Origin: DASCNA01 sp036011305
Lineage (GTDB): Bacteria > Verrucomicrobiota > Lentisphaeria > Victivallales > GWF2-38-69
Length of the DNA stretch: 64,000 nucleotides
Assembly: GCA_036011305.1 (NCBI GenBank)
Contig: DASCNA010000041.1
Span: 36,870 to 100,869 of the forward strand
Direction: 5' to 3'
Part shown: piece after piece, positions 27,321 to 37,300 of the stretch
How positions within the stretch are numbered: the stretch's first letter is position 1
How the letters are laid out: each line of letters starts with the position of its first letter
Notes under the pieces: generated by a model
Told to the model about the DNA's origin: nothing
Seen by the model: the letters and a program-made list of their open reading frames with translations, nothing else
Databases searched by the model: none
Made by a program: the position numbers and the translations under genes

Positions 27321-29216
27321 ATGCTTTCCTACTTTTTCACTACTCTAATTTTAATTGCAGGAACACTGGTATTCCCACTGTTTTTTTTTGATATCTACTC
27401 TAATTTTAAAACTGTATTAATTCTTTTTTCCCTACCTACAATATCATCCTTATGTCTTGTTATAATATTGTTAAAGTTTAATAATCTAAGAGATTCACTA
27501 TTCAGATATAAACTTGTAGTATTTGCCACTGCTTTATTTATACTATTAACGTCAGTGCAGTTTTTTATTTATAAATCATACAGTTTCAGTGAATGGAGTT
27601 TTTCTATTTTATGGATTACGCTTCCAGTTTTCGCATATTTTTTTCATAAAAATTTAAAAATATTACTCCCAGTTTATCTATTCTTCATCTGGATTGTTGA
27701 TGTTGCTTATTCCACTTTTCAGAGAGGACAGGTAATTGGCATTGCAGGAAACAGAAACTGGCATGCTGTTTTTCTGATGGTATTACTGTTTTTCAGCTTA
27801 TATTTTTTTTACACAATTTATAAAAAATCCGTTAAATTTTATGCAAAACCATTAATCATCATTATAAGTATAATTCTAACTTTATACTCTGTATATATTA
27901 TTTATTTGTGTGAATCAAGAGGAGCATGGATTTCGTTAATAATCACTCTTGTCATTTTTCTTATAATCAAACTATATAACAGGACCCTGAATCGATATAT
28001 TAAGTATTCAATTGCCGTAGTTGCAATATTGATAATATTTACAAGCTTATCCTTTTATTTATTGCAACTTACTTCTTATTCAAGTTCGACATACAGTGAT
28101 AAACTCCACCATTCAGATATATTTAATAAATCTACAGAACACCTAAATAATATCAATAATTCTTTAGATAGTGATGTAAGAACACCTCTGTGGCTGGGAT
28201 GTATCAATTTGATTAAAGATCACCCTTTCATTGGAATAGGCACAGGGAGATTTGAAAGCGTTTATGCAGCGTATCGACCTATCTGCTATTTTGCAAAGCC
28301 ACTGAGTGCAGTAAGATCAAATCATCCGCACAACACCCTGCTCTATATAACTGCGTGTTATGGTCTAATTGGGTTAATTTTATGGCTAATTTTATGGCTG
28401 TACCCAGCACTGTTCTGCATTATAAAATTTAATCAGTTGTCACTTTTTAAAAAAATAGTGCTGTTTTCTTATCTCTGCTTATTTATTCACGGAATGCTGG
28501 ACTTGATTTTTTTTGAATGGCCTACCCTGTTTATAGCAGGTCTTCTGATTGGAATCCTATGGACAGAACCGTGGAAACCCAACTATCAAAAACATGAACA
28601 TACAAAAAAACAGAACAATGTATATTTAAATTTATTATCTACAGCAGCTGCATTAATCCTATTGATAATGACTGTAAAAACTATCTATAATGACTATATG
28701 AGCACCTATAATTTTCGGTATGGAAGAATAGTTCAGGCAAAATACAGGAGATCATATGAAGCTTTATACTTTTACAGCAAAGGACTTGAATACAATACAA
28801 ATCCTAAATATTTGTATAAAGCTGCGACCACAGCCTTACTCAAGCTTAACGATCCGATGCTTGCTCTAATATTTTTAAATGACTTCAATAATATTTCTAC
28901 ATTTGATTATGCGCATAAAAATTCTTTCGTAGCCAGAGCACTGCTGCTATTAAAGAAGCCCAAACTTGCCCTGCCGTATTTAATAAATGCTGTTATTAAT
29001 TATCCGTTATCAACAGGAAACTGGTACAGATTGGCAAATGTACAATACCAGCTTGGCATGAAAAATTCTGCAAAAGTTTCCTTTGAAAATATGTATAAAA
29101 CAATTACCTATAAGGGGCTCCCTAAAAACTCTCTTAAACTGCTACTGACAAACCCTGATTATGACAGTCACCCTCATAAAATCCCCAAAGAAAAATTAAT
29201 TAATCTAAAGAAGTAG
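27321..29216 (+). CDS. O-antigen ligase-like / oligosaccharyltransferase membrane protein with C-terminal TPRs
   Basis: 631 residues. About ten to twelve membrane segments are followed by a soluble C-terminal part (about 450-631) with TPR-like helices (YEALYFYSKGLEYNTNPKYLYKA region). The Wzy_C/WaaL signature is visible: GNRNWHAVF, CESRGAWIS, and the large loop DVRTPLWLGCINLIKDHPFIGIGTGRFE with SNHPHNTLLY. Such enzymes transfer lipid-linked glycans to lipid A or, in the PglL/TfpO branch, to pilins. It follows a pilin-like gene directly, which favours a protein-glycosylation role, but the sequence cannot decide this. No clear ribosome binding site before the ATG. Confidence 0.75.
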   Translation: MLSYFFTTLILIAGTLVFPLFFFDIYSNFKTVLILFSLPTISSLCLVIILLKFNNLRDSLFRYKLVVFATALFILLTSVQFFIYKSYSFSEWSFSILWITLPVFAYFFHKNLKILLPVYLFFIWIVDVAYSTFQRGQVIGIAGNRNWHAVFLMVLLFFSLYFFYTIYKKSVKFYAKPLIIIISIILTLYSVYIIYLCESRGAWISLIITLVIFLIIKLYNRTLNRYIKYSIAVVAILIIFTSLSFYLLQLTSYSSSTYSDKLHHSDIFNKSTEHLNNINNSLDSDVRTPLWLGCINLIKDHPFIGIGTGRFESVYAAYRPICYFAKPLSAVRSNHPHNTLLYITACYGLIGLILWLILWLYPALFCIIKFNQLSLFKKIVLFSYLCLFIHGMLDLIFFEWPTLFIAGLLIGILWTEPWKPNYQKHEHTKKQNNVYLNLLSTAAALILLIMTVKTIYNDYMSTYNFRYGRIVQAKYRRSYEALYFYSKGLEYNTNPKYLYKAATTALLKLNDPMLALIFLNDFNNISTFDYAHKNSFVARALLLLKKPKLALPYLINAVINYPLSTGNWYRLANVQYQLGMKNSAKVSFENMYKTITYKGLPKNSLKLLLTNPDYDSHPHKIPKEKLINLKK

Positions 29217-29402
29217 ACCAATTTGATAAATCACTTAAAATAATTGAGAAGTAAAGTCTAAATTCGAAACATAATTAAATATTTCTGAACTTTAAAATAC
29301 AATTATCAATATAAATAAAAGATATAAGTTTTGCTCTGATAAGATTTTATAAGAATCACTAAATTTTAAAATACCAAACTTGAATTACTGGCTATACTAT
29401 TA

Positions 29403-31100
29403 ATGATTAATGAGAAGCAAAAATCTGTAATACTTCAATTATTGCTAATTTTTATTATCTTCTGCATTTATTCAGTTTCAAAAAACAATGAAATCTTCAC
29501 TATATGGGATGACCAGCATTATATATTAAAAAACACAAGGCTGGATTTGAATCTTTCAAACATAATATGGTATTTTAAAAATTCTTACTTTTCTAACTAT
29601 ATACCATTAACAATGATATCATATATGGCAGACTACAGTATCGGAGGTCTTAACTCTTTATCATATCATATACAAAATATATTCTGGCATATTTTAGCTA
29701 TCTTGGCATTCTTTTATATTCTAAAAAAATTTAACATTAACATTTTATTAGCATTTATGATTTGTCTCATCTATGCAATTCATCCGCAAAGAGTAGAATC
29801 TGTTGTTTGGCTTTCCCAAAGAAAAGATGTATTATGCTCTGCTTTTTATTTGTGGAGTATATTCTTCTATATTAAAAACAGACCAAAAATATCATTTATA
29901 CTTTTCGTATGTGCGATATTGTCAAAACCAATGGCAATTACTCTTCCGTTTATATTGTGTTTGTACGAATATTATAAAATTAAAAATTTCCATTTTTATT
30001 ATTATTTTAAAAAACTGTATCCGTTTCTTATTATAATATGCATATTTCTACCTATAACTTACTTATCACAAGGAAAAGCAGTCAATATAAATGTTCCTTT
30101 GTGGGAAAGATTTTTGAGTGTGAGTTATAATATTCTATGGTATATCAAACAAACAATAATTCCCCAAAACTTGAACCCAATTTATCCGCAGTTTTTCTTT
30201 ATAAAAAATATTTTTATATCTTTTCTATCCAGTGCAGCTACACTGTTATTTCTGATTTATTTGTATTTCAAATTCAAAGAAAAATTCTTGATGATCTTTT
30301 TGAGTTACCTATTTGCTCTGTTTCCAATATCAGGAATAGTTAAGCTTGGATTTACAGATATGGCAGATAGATACAGCTATATCCCATCTGCATTTATATG
30401 GTTTGGATTATCATTGATAATCATGAAATTCATGAATGATAATTCCTCTATAATTTTTAAAAGACTTGTTGTTATATTATTACTTTTAGCTGCAATAATT
30501 TATGGTCTTACAAATTATAAATACCAGCAAAATTGGAAAACTCCAACTACTCTAGCTGATAAAGCATGTTCGTATAAATCTGTAAGTCCTTTAGCATTAA
30601 AAACGAGAGCAGGGATTGCTATTTCATCAAAAGATTATAAAACGGCTCACTTAATAGCAGAAGATTTTTTAAAGTTAAATAATATAAATATAATCTATTA
30701 CAATAGTATTTATTGTTATATTTCTGCAGTAACCATTAAAATGAAAATTGCATTTGATTATAATGATCCAGTTAAGGCATTAAAATACTTTAATCTGATA
30801 CGAAATTATATACAGGAACTTGACCCATGGTATAAGAATTATTTATTAACCGGAATTGCATGTTACCAGAGACTAGGTAATAACATAAAATCTGCTAAAA
30901 TATTAAATAAGATTTTAAAATTAAAAAACTTAAGTAAATTTGAAAAATTTTATTATAGAGGTTTGAAAGAATTTTATATAAAAAATTATAATAAATCCTT
31001 AATTTATTTTGAGAAAGCTCAAAAAATAGACTCAGAAAATAAAGATGTACTACACAATATTATGATCTGTAAAAAAATGCTAAATGAAAAAGTAAAATAA
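29403..31100 (+). CDS. GT-C fold membrane glycosyltransferase with TPR tail (TMTC-like)
   Basis: 565 residues with about ten membrane segments and a C-terminal TPR-like region from about residue 385. The first loop carries an acidic pair in IWDDQHYI, the typical place of the GT-C catalytic residues, and the following HPQRVESVVWLSQRKDVL and LGFTDMADRYSYIPSAF closely recall eukaryotic TMTC O-mannosyltransferases and their bacterial relatives. It probably uses a polyprenyl-phosphate sugar made by the adjacent GT2 (4 bp downstream). The acceptor may be a glycan or a protein. Very AT-rich compared with housekeeping genes nearby. Confidence 0.7.
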   Translation: MINEKQKSVILQLLLIFIIFCIYSVSKNNEIFTIWDDQHYILKNTRLDLNLSNIIWYFKNSYFSNYIPLTMISYMADYSIGGLNSLSYHIQNIFWHILAILAFFYILKKFNINILLAFMICLIYAIHPQRVESVVWLSQRKDVLCSAFYLWSIFFYIKNRPKISFILFVCAILSKPMAITLPFILCLYEYYKIKNFHFYYYFKKLYPFLIIICIFLPITYLSQGKAVNINVPLWERFLSVSYNILWYIKQTIIPQNLNPIYPQFFFIKNIFISFLSSAATLLFLIYLYFKFKEKFLMIFLSYLFALFPISGIVKLGFTDMADRYSYIPSAFIWFGLSLIIMKFMNDNSSIIFKRLVVILLLLAAIIYGLTNYKYQQNWKTPTTLADKACSYKSVSPLALKTRAGIAISSKDYKTAHLIAEDFLKLNNINIIYYNSIYCYISAVTIKMKIAFDYNDPVKALKYFNLIRNYIQELDPWYKNYLLTGIACYQRLGNNIKSAKILNKILKLKNLSKFEKFYYRGLKEFYIKNYNKSLIYFEKAQKIDSENKDVLHNIMICKKMLNEKVK

Positions 31101-31104
31101 TAAA

Positions 31105-31863
31105 ATGTTTAATGATAATAAAATTGTGGTTGTTATGCCTGCATACAACGCAGAAAAAACCTTATTAAAAACTTATAACGAAGTTATGGAACAAGACTGT
31201 GTTGACCTGGTTATATTAGTAGATGATGCAAGCAGCGACAAAACTGTAAAAATAGCTAAATCTTTAAAAAATGTCATAGTTTTTCAAAATGAGAAAACCT
31301 TAGGATATGGAGGTAATCAAAAAAGATGCTATCTGATGGCGCTTAAGCATGAAGCTGATATTGTAATCATGGTTCATCCTGATTACCAATATACACCAAA
31401 GTTGATTCCGGCCATGGTTGCATTAATTTCCAGTGAATTGTACCACTGTGTTATTGGTTCAAGAATACTTGGCGGTTATGCATTGGAAGGCGGGATGCCT
31501 CTTTGGAGATATATTAGTAATCGATTTTTGACACTTATTGAAAATATATTTATAAAGGCAAAATTATCAGAATATCACACTGGATATAGAGCTTTTTCCA
31601 GGCAAATTTTAAATGAGCTTGACTTGAAACATGCTTCAGATGATTTTATTTTTGACAATCAAATGTTGGTTCAAATTATCTGGTTAGGTTATAAAGTAGC
31701 AGAAATAAGCTGCCCCACAAAATATTTTAATGAGGCATCAAGTATTAATTTAAAAAGATGTATAAAATATGGAATAGGATGTATAATAACTGCTCTTCAA
31801 TTTAGAGCAGCAAAGCTGAAACTGTACAATTCAAAGTTATTTTTCAAAGGGATAAAAGATTAA
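31105..31863 (+). CDS. Family 2 glycosyltransferase (polyprenyl-phosphate sugar synthase-like)
   Basis: 252 residues with the GT-A fold of family 2: VVVMPAYNAEKTL at the N-terminus, LVILVDDASSDKT with the nucleotide-binding Asp pair, and HPDYQYTPKLIP in the place of the second acidic motif, then GSRILGG and HTGYRAF. Closest in layout to dolichol-phosphate mannose/glucose synthases lacking the C-terminal membrane domain. Starting 4 bp after the GT-C gene, it most likely supplies that enzyme with a lipid-linked sugar. The sugar is not determined. Confidence 0.85.
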   Translation: MFNDNKIVVVMPAYNAEKTLLKTYNEVMEQDCVDLVILVDDASSDKTVKIAKSLKNVIVFQNEKTLGYGGNQKRCYLMALKHEADIVIMVHPDYQYTPKLIPAMVALISSELYHCVIGSRILGGYALEGGMPLWRYISNRFLTLIENIFIKAKLSEYHTGYRAFSRQILNELDLKHASDDFIFDNQMLVQIIWLGYKVAEISCPTKYFNEASSINLKRCIKYGIGCIITALQFRAAKLKLYNSKLFFKGIKD

Positions 31864-31866
31864 ATA

Positions 31867-32859
31867 TCAAGTATTTTTCACTGAATAAATAGTTATTACA
31901 GCCCCTTTACCAAAAAGTCCTGAAAAAATATACTCTATAATAGCAAAAGGCAATATTAAGATTGATATAAGTAAAAAAAATATTAGCTGAAAATATTGCT
32001 GACAATTTTTTCCTCTTAATCTTAATAGAGAATAAAATTGGTTTGAAGTTTTACTTGGCATTAGTTTATTATAAAAACTCTGTATAAAACCGAAAATGCT
32101 TTGTTCAAAAGAGAATGTTGTCTTTCTAATTACTTTATAATTGTATTTTGCCAGTAATAGCTCAATTGATTTTATTGAAAAATGATATTTATGACGAGGT
32201 AAATCCAAATGAAACCAATATTTACCAAAAATATACGATTGAAAACTAGTAAAATTTGGAACTGAAATAATCAGAACTCCTTTGCCTATATGGATTCTTG
32301 TTATTTCTGCTAATATTTTGTCAGGAGAATCGTCTAGATGCTCATAAACATGCCAAAGAATAATACATCGAAAAAACATATTATTAAAATTTGATTCTGT
32401 TAACTCTTTTTGGTAAATCTTAATTTTTGAACTCAATTCAAAATTAAATTCGCTTCTTTCTAGCCCATAACATTCATATTTGTATTTTCCTAACTGCTTA
32501 AGAAGGTTCCCTCTTCCACAACCAATATCTAATATTTTATTGGAATTAATAAACTTATTTCTACTTGCAGACTTTGATATAATTTTGTTAATATTAGCAG
32601 CCCTTAATGAGTTATAAAATCTAGTGATATATTCAACAACAGGTGTAAATTTTCTATTTACAGATCCATAATAATTTTTATTGTAATAAGATCTAATTAT
32701 ATTTTTTTCTGGATATGGAAATACAAATGCGAAGTTACAATCTTTACATTGGAATATATCATAGAAATGAGTTTGAGTATCAAAATCAGATACTGTAAAT
32801 CTTAATAATACATTTTTCTTTTTGCATATTAAACATTTTTCAGGCTCTTGTTTATCCAT
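31867..32859 (-). CDS. Class I SAM-dependent methyltransferase with N-terminal zinc finger and C-terminal membrane segment
   Basis: 330 residues. N-terminal CLICKKKN and CKDC pairs form a likely zinc site, followed by YPEKNIIRSYYNKNYYG, then the SAM motif ILDIGCGRGNLLKQLG (about residue 108) and IILWHVYEHLDDS. The C-terminal 50 residues hold a long hydrophobic stretch (LIFFLLISILILPFAIIEYI) that should tie the enzyme to the inner membrane. This architecture is common for methyltransferases of O-antigen and exopolysaccharide clusters. It converges on the GT2 gene with only 3 bp between stops. Confidence 0.85.
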   Translation of the reverse strand: MDKQEPEKCLICKKKNVLLRFTVSDFDTQTHFYDIFQCKDCNFAFVFPYPEKNIIRSYYNKNYYGSVNRKFTPVVEYITRFYNSLRAANINKIISKSASRNKFINSNKILDIGCGRGNLLKQLGKYKYECYGLERSEFNFELSSKIKIYQKELTESNFNNMFFRCIILWHVYEHLDDSPDKILAEITRIHIGKGVLIISVPNFTSFQSYIFGKYWFHLDLPRHKYHFSIKSIELLLAKYNYKVIRKTTFSFEQSIFGFIQSFYNKLMPSKTSNQFYSLLRLRGKNCQQYFQLIFFLLISILILPFAIIEYIFSGLFGKGAVITIYSVKNT

Positions 32860-33048
32860 TTCTCCAACAATAGAAATATATTATTTTTAAAATTTATTAA
32901 TTATTATAACAAATTTTTTACTGTTTTGAATCAGTTTTTTCGTTAATAACAATAAATCAAATAATTACCTTTATTGTAAACAAAAAAAATCTCAAAAATT
33001 TAAAGACTATACTTACAGTCAATTGACAAATGTAGAATGTAATTTTCA

Positions 33049-33401
33049 GAACAAACTGCTGTTCTTATCGTACGTGACAAAAATGGCAATACAACTGGTG
33101 CAATTCTTTAAGAAAGTAATCAATATACTATTGCAGATGCTATACTGCCTATTTAATAATAAGGATACTCTTCTTTGAAGTGACAGTGAACCTAGGCTAT
33201 AGAACATTTACTATTACAAACAAATTTGTGTACAAAACAGGTAATGCAAATGCAGAAAAACATGTTAATAAAGGCATTTAGCATATTAAGAATATAAATG
33301 CCTATGGCAGAAAAATGAAAGAATAGATAAAACGATTTCACGAAGTGGCTGCAAAGTACCTGGAAAACTATCTAGGATGTAGACTAATCCTTGAGAGAAA
33401 A
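33049..33401 (+). pseudogene. Degraded IS1595-family transposase remnant
   Basis: Translation gives fragments of an ISXO2/IS1595-type transposase core. 33049 onward reads EQTAVLIVRDKNGNTTGAIL, matching the usual VPVLxxRDRxGxTxDAVL. In another phase, 33228 onward reads VYKTGNANAEKHVNKGI, HIKNINAYGRKMKE and RFHEVAAKYLENYLGCRLIL, matching the C-terminal HxQNVNAYxSRLKEWMxRFxGVATKYLxNYLGWRR. There are several in-frame stops and at least one frame change, so it is dead. The N-terminal zinc domain and the IS ends are not recognisable. It lies next to the second pilin-like gene and the glycan block. Confidence 0.75.
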
Positions 33402-33623
33402 ATATTTTACTCCTATAAAATTTATGCAAATAATAATAAATTACCAACCATTAATGCAACATAGCCTTCAATAAATATAATCAGACTGTCTACTTTAAAA
33501 TCACAATTCTTGATTAACTATATAGAAATGTATTTTAGTTAATATATAATAGCTGAAGTATTTAAATATCAGACATTTAAAATAGAGCTAATTCAACGTT
33601 TTCAGCAGAAGAAGAATATAGAA

Positions 33624-34193
33624 ATGAAGACTGCAAAACTGAGTAAATTCACACTTATTGAACTCTTAGTGGTAATTGCCATTATAGCTATTCTGGCTGC
33701 AATGTTACTTCCGGCACTGAGCCAGGCACGCAATCGCGCACGCTTTACACAGGATGCAAGTAACCTAAGAAAGATTGGTGTAGCACTGCATATATATGCA
33801 TCTGATAATGCGACAGCAACAGGTATGTATCGTAATGCCTTCCCATATACCTACGGTACAGACGGTAACACCCCTGCCGTAACCAGCTTTGAAGCCCTTT
33901 CAAAGGAGCTTCAAAGTACTAATGTTTTAGTATCACCTTTATCAAATATCCCAGCCGGTACCTGGGAAGAATTACAACCGGATGAAATTGATTATAGAAT
34001 CTGCGTAAGCCCGGATGACCTTTCCCCTTTAAAAGTAAATGATTCTGTTGATTCAGCTCTAGCCGTAGGAGCAGAAGATTTTACTACTAAAGGGCACCTG
34101 CTGTTTATCGACGGAAGTATAAGAACATTCAAAGGTCCCGATTGGAACTCTGCAGCAAATAGAGGCGGAACTACACCGCAAAGTAATACTTAA
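33624..34193 (+). CDS. Type IV pilin-like / pseudopilin protein (second copy)
   Basis: 189 residues, clearly paralogous to the protein at 26.6 kb: KFTLIELLVVIAIIAILAAM, then ALSQARNRARFTQDASNLRK, a related globular domain and LLFIDGSIRTFKGPDW near the C-terminus. Unlike its paralogue it has Lys, not Gly, before the +1 Phe, which is seen in many PVC pilin-like proteins but departs from the classical cleavage rule. The ribosome binding site is weak (GAAGAAG) and I see no consensus promoter, so expression is probably lower than for the first copy. Confidence 0.88.
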   Translation: MKTAKLSKFTLIELLVVIAIIAILAAMLLPALSQARNRARFTQDASNLRKIGVALHIYASDNATATGMYRNAFPYTYGTDGNTPAVTSFEALSKELQSTNVLVSPLSNIPAGTWEELQPDEIDYRICVSPDDLSPLKVNDSVDSALAVGAEDFTTKGHLLFIDGSIRTFKGPDWNSAANRGGTTPQSNT

Positions 34194-34232
34194 AGATCAA
34201 CTAAATTATATTTACTTTCCTCTTCGCTAAAA

Positions 34233-34255
34233 ACCTCTCAAAAATTTTGAGAGGT
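34233..34255. terminator. Bidirectional terminator hairpin between pilin-like gene and secA
   Basis: Inverted repeat of 11-bp arms (34233-34243 and 34245-34255); the realistic hairpin is about 9 bp with a 5-nt loop. On the minus strand it is followed by four T, which would terminate secA; on the plus strand it follows the pilin-like gene. Confidence 0.7.
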
Positions 34256-34303
34256 ATAGTATTCAAAAGATAATTTGTAATCAGATTTTATTTATCCTTT
34301 TTA

Positions 34304-37300
34304 TCATCCGCAGCATTTTTTGTATTTTTTACCGCTTCCACATGGGCATGGATCATTTCTACCAACTTTTTTAGCGTCTCTTCTGTAATTAGTAACCAAA
34401 GGTTCCACATCTATAGGTTCCTGCTGCTGATCAGGTCCTCCTTCCATTGAAGCCATTGCTTCCGGAGGCAGTTGAGGAGATACATTTCCGCCCCCCATTC
34501 CAAACTGTTCTATTTCATTATGAATAAATTCCTGAGGTAGATTTGCAAAAAGCTGTTCAAAAGCTTCAATACTGGTAGCAGAACGGAACATATTATTTAA
34601 TATTTCCTGATTCAGTTCAGACATCATAGTTGTAAACATCGTATAAGCTTCATGTTTATATTCAACTAAAGGATCTTTCTGAGCATAAGATCTTAAATTA
34701 ATACCGGTTCTTAACCCGTCCATAGAATAAAGATGTTCCTGCCATAATCTGTCAACAGCATCAAGAATAATATGTCTTTCGAGTCTTCTTATGGCATCTT
34801 CATCTTCAACAGATTCTTTTGCTTCATAAGCAGCTTCAACTTTATGAAAAAGTTTTTCTGCCAGTTTTTCAAACTCAAGTATCTCTTTAGAATTTTCTTC
34901 ACCATACAAATCACTTTCGACAAAACCTAAAGGAAAAGTCATATTCAACCAGTTAACCAAAGCATCTTTGTCATATCCGCTTTCATTATTACTGTTATTA
35001 GCTGCAGCAAGTTCCAGACGATCTCTTATTTCATCATCAACAATATCATAAAGAATTTCTTTAGGTGTTTCCGTCAGCAGAACTTCCTTTCTGAAACCAT
35101 ATAAAATTTCTCTCTGTTTATTCATAACATCATCAAACTCAAGAGTTCTTTTACGTATGGCAAAATGCTGCTGTTCAACTCTTTTCTGTGCAGTTTCTAT
35201 AGATCTGTTCAGAAGTGAGTGCTGGAGTTCTTCTCCTTCATCAAGTCCAAGCTTACTCATAATAGAAGCAATTTTATCTGAACCGAACAGTCTCATCAGA
35301 TTATCTTCTAATGAGATATAAAATTTTGAACAGCCTGGATCACCCTGTCGGGAACAACGTCCTCTTAACTGTCTGTCAATTCTTCGTGAATCATGTCTTT
35401 CACTGGCAATTACACATAAACCGCCAAGTTCAGGAACACCTTCTCCAAGTTTAATATCAGTACCACGACCTGCCATATTTGTAGCAACGGTCACAGCTGA
35501 TTTCTGTCCGGCTCTAGCTACAATATCAGCTTCAAATTCATGATTTTTTGCATTAAGCACATTATGTGGAATCTTCTTCCTTTTCAACATTCTGCTGATA
35601 ATTTCGGAAACATCAACGGAAGCTGTACCAAGAAGGATAGGCTGTCCTGCATTATGCCGTTCTTCCACTTCGTCAATAACAGCTTTATATTTTTCACGTT
35701 TAGTTCTGTAAATAGCATCATTTACATCTGTACGAATGCAAGGTTGATTTGTCGGAATAACAACAACATCTATTTTATAAATCTGATGCAATTCAGTAGC
35801 TTCACTTTCAGCAGTACCTGTCATTCCTCCCATTTTTTCGTACAGTCTAAAATAGTTCTGTATCGTTACCGTGGCAAAAGTTTGAGTTTCACCCTCGATA
35901 GTTACACTTTCTTTTGCTTCCAAAGCCTGGTGCAGTCCTTCATTAAAACGACGTCCTGCCATTAATCTTCCTGTATGTTCATCAACAATTACTACTTTAT
36001 TATCCTGAACAACATAACTTACATCTTTTTCAAAAAGACAGTAGGCTTTTATCAGTTGTGAAATATTATGGATTCTCTCAGTATCCTTACTGTACTTATC
36101 CTGAAATTCCTGCTTCTTCTTTATTTTATCTGATTCTTTCAAATCAGGATCGTTATCAATTGAATGAATTGTTCCTAGCATATCAGACAGGATAAACGCT
36201 TCCGGATCATCAGGACTTATTGTATTTCTACCTTTATCTGTAAGATCAGCCTCATGATTTTTCTCTTCTATTGCAAAATACAGTTCTGCCTGAACATCCT
36301 GAAGCATTCCGCGATTCTGATCACTCTTTACATTAGATTCAACTTTTTCCAGTTTTTTAAGGATTGAACCATCTTCAAGAATGTGCATCAACTGACGATG
36401 CTTAGGCATGCCCATTTTTACCTGGACAAGTTTAATATACGCTTCATCTATTTCCTCATTTGAGGCATCTTCTTTAGCAAATACAGCCTTTACTTCTCCA
36501 ATTAGCCTCGAACATAACAGATTCTGCTTTCTGTATAATTCAGACACCATTGGTTTATAGGTATCAAACTGATGTGAAGATACAGCGGCAGGTCCGGAAA
36601 TAATCAAAGGAGTTCTTGCTTCATCAATCAAAATACTGTCAACTTCATCGACAATTACATAATAGTGATCTCTCTGAACCAGATGCTCTTTATCGAGCGC
36701 CATTCCCATATCTCTCAAATAGTCAAAGCCGAATTCACTATTTGTTCCATAAGTTATATCTCTTAAATACTGTTCTTTTCTTTCATCAGGGTTCATATCA
36801 TTCTGAATACAGCCAACAGAAAGGCCGAGATATTCATATACTGCCCCCATCCATTCCGAGTCACGTCTGGCATGGTAATCACTTACAGTGACCAACTGAC
36901 AGTTTCTACCGGTAAGCGCATTTAAATAAAGGGGCATTGTAGCTACAAGAGTTTTTCCTTCCCCTGTTGCCATTTCAGCAATATTTCCTTCGTTGAGGAC
37001 TATTCCTCCCATAAGCTGAACATCAAAAGGAACCATATCCCATATTATTTCATGTCCACATACAGAAATCTGCTCTCCACACAATCTCTTACATGCATTT
37101 TTTACTACAGCATATGCTTCGCACATTATGTCGTCAACAGTTTCACCATTTTCAATGCGTTCTCTAAACTCATCTGTTTTAGCTTTCAACTGGTCATCAG
37201 ATAATTCCTGTAAAGCTTCTTCATGTTTATTAATTTTGGCTACTATAGGCTGTAAGCGTTTTACATCTCGCTGAGATTTAGAGCCAAATATTTTAGTTAA

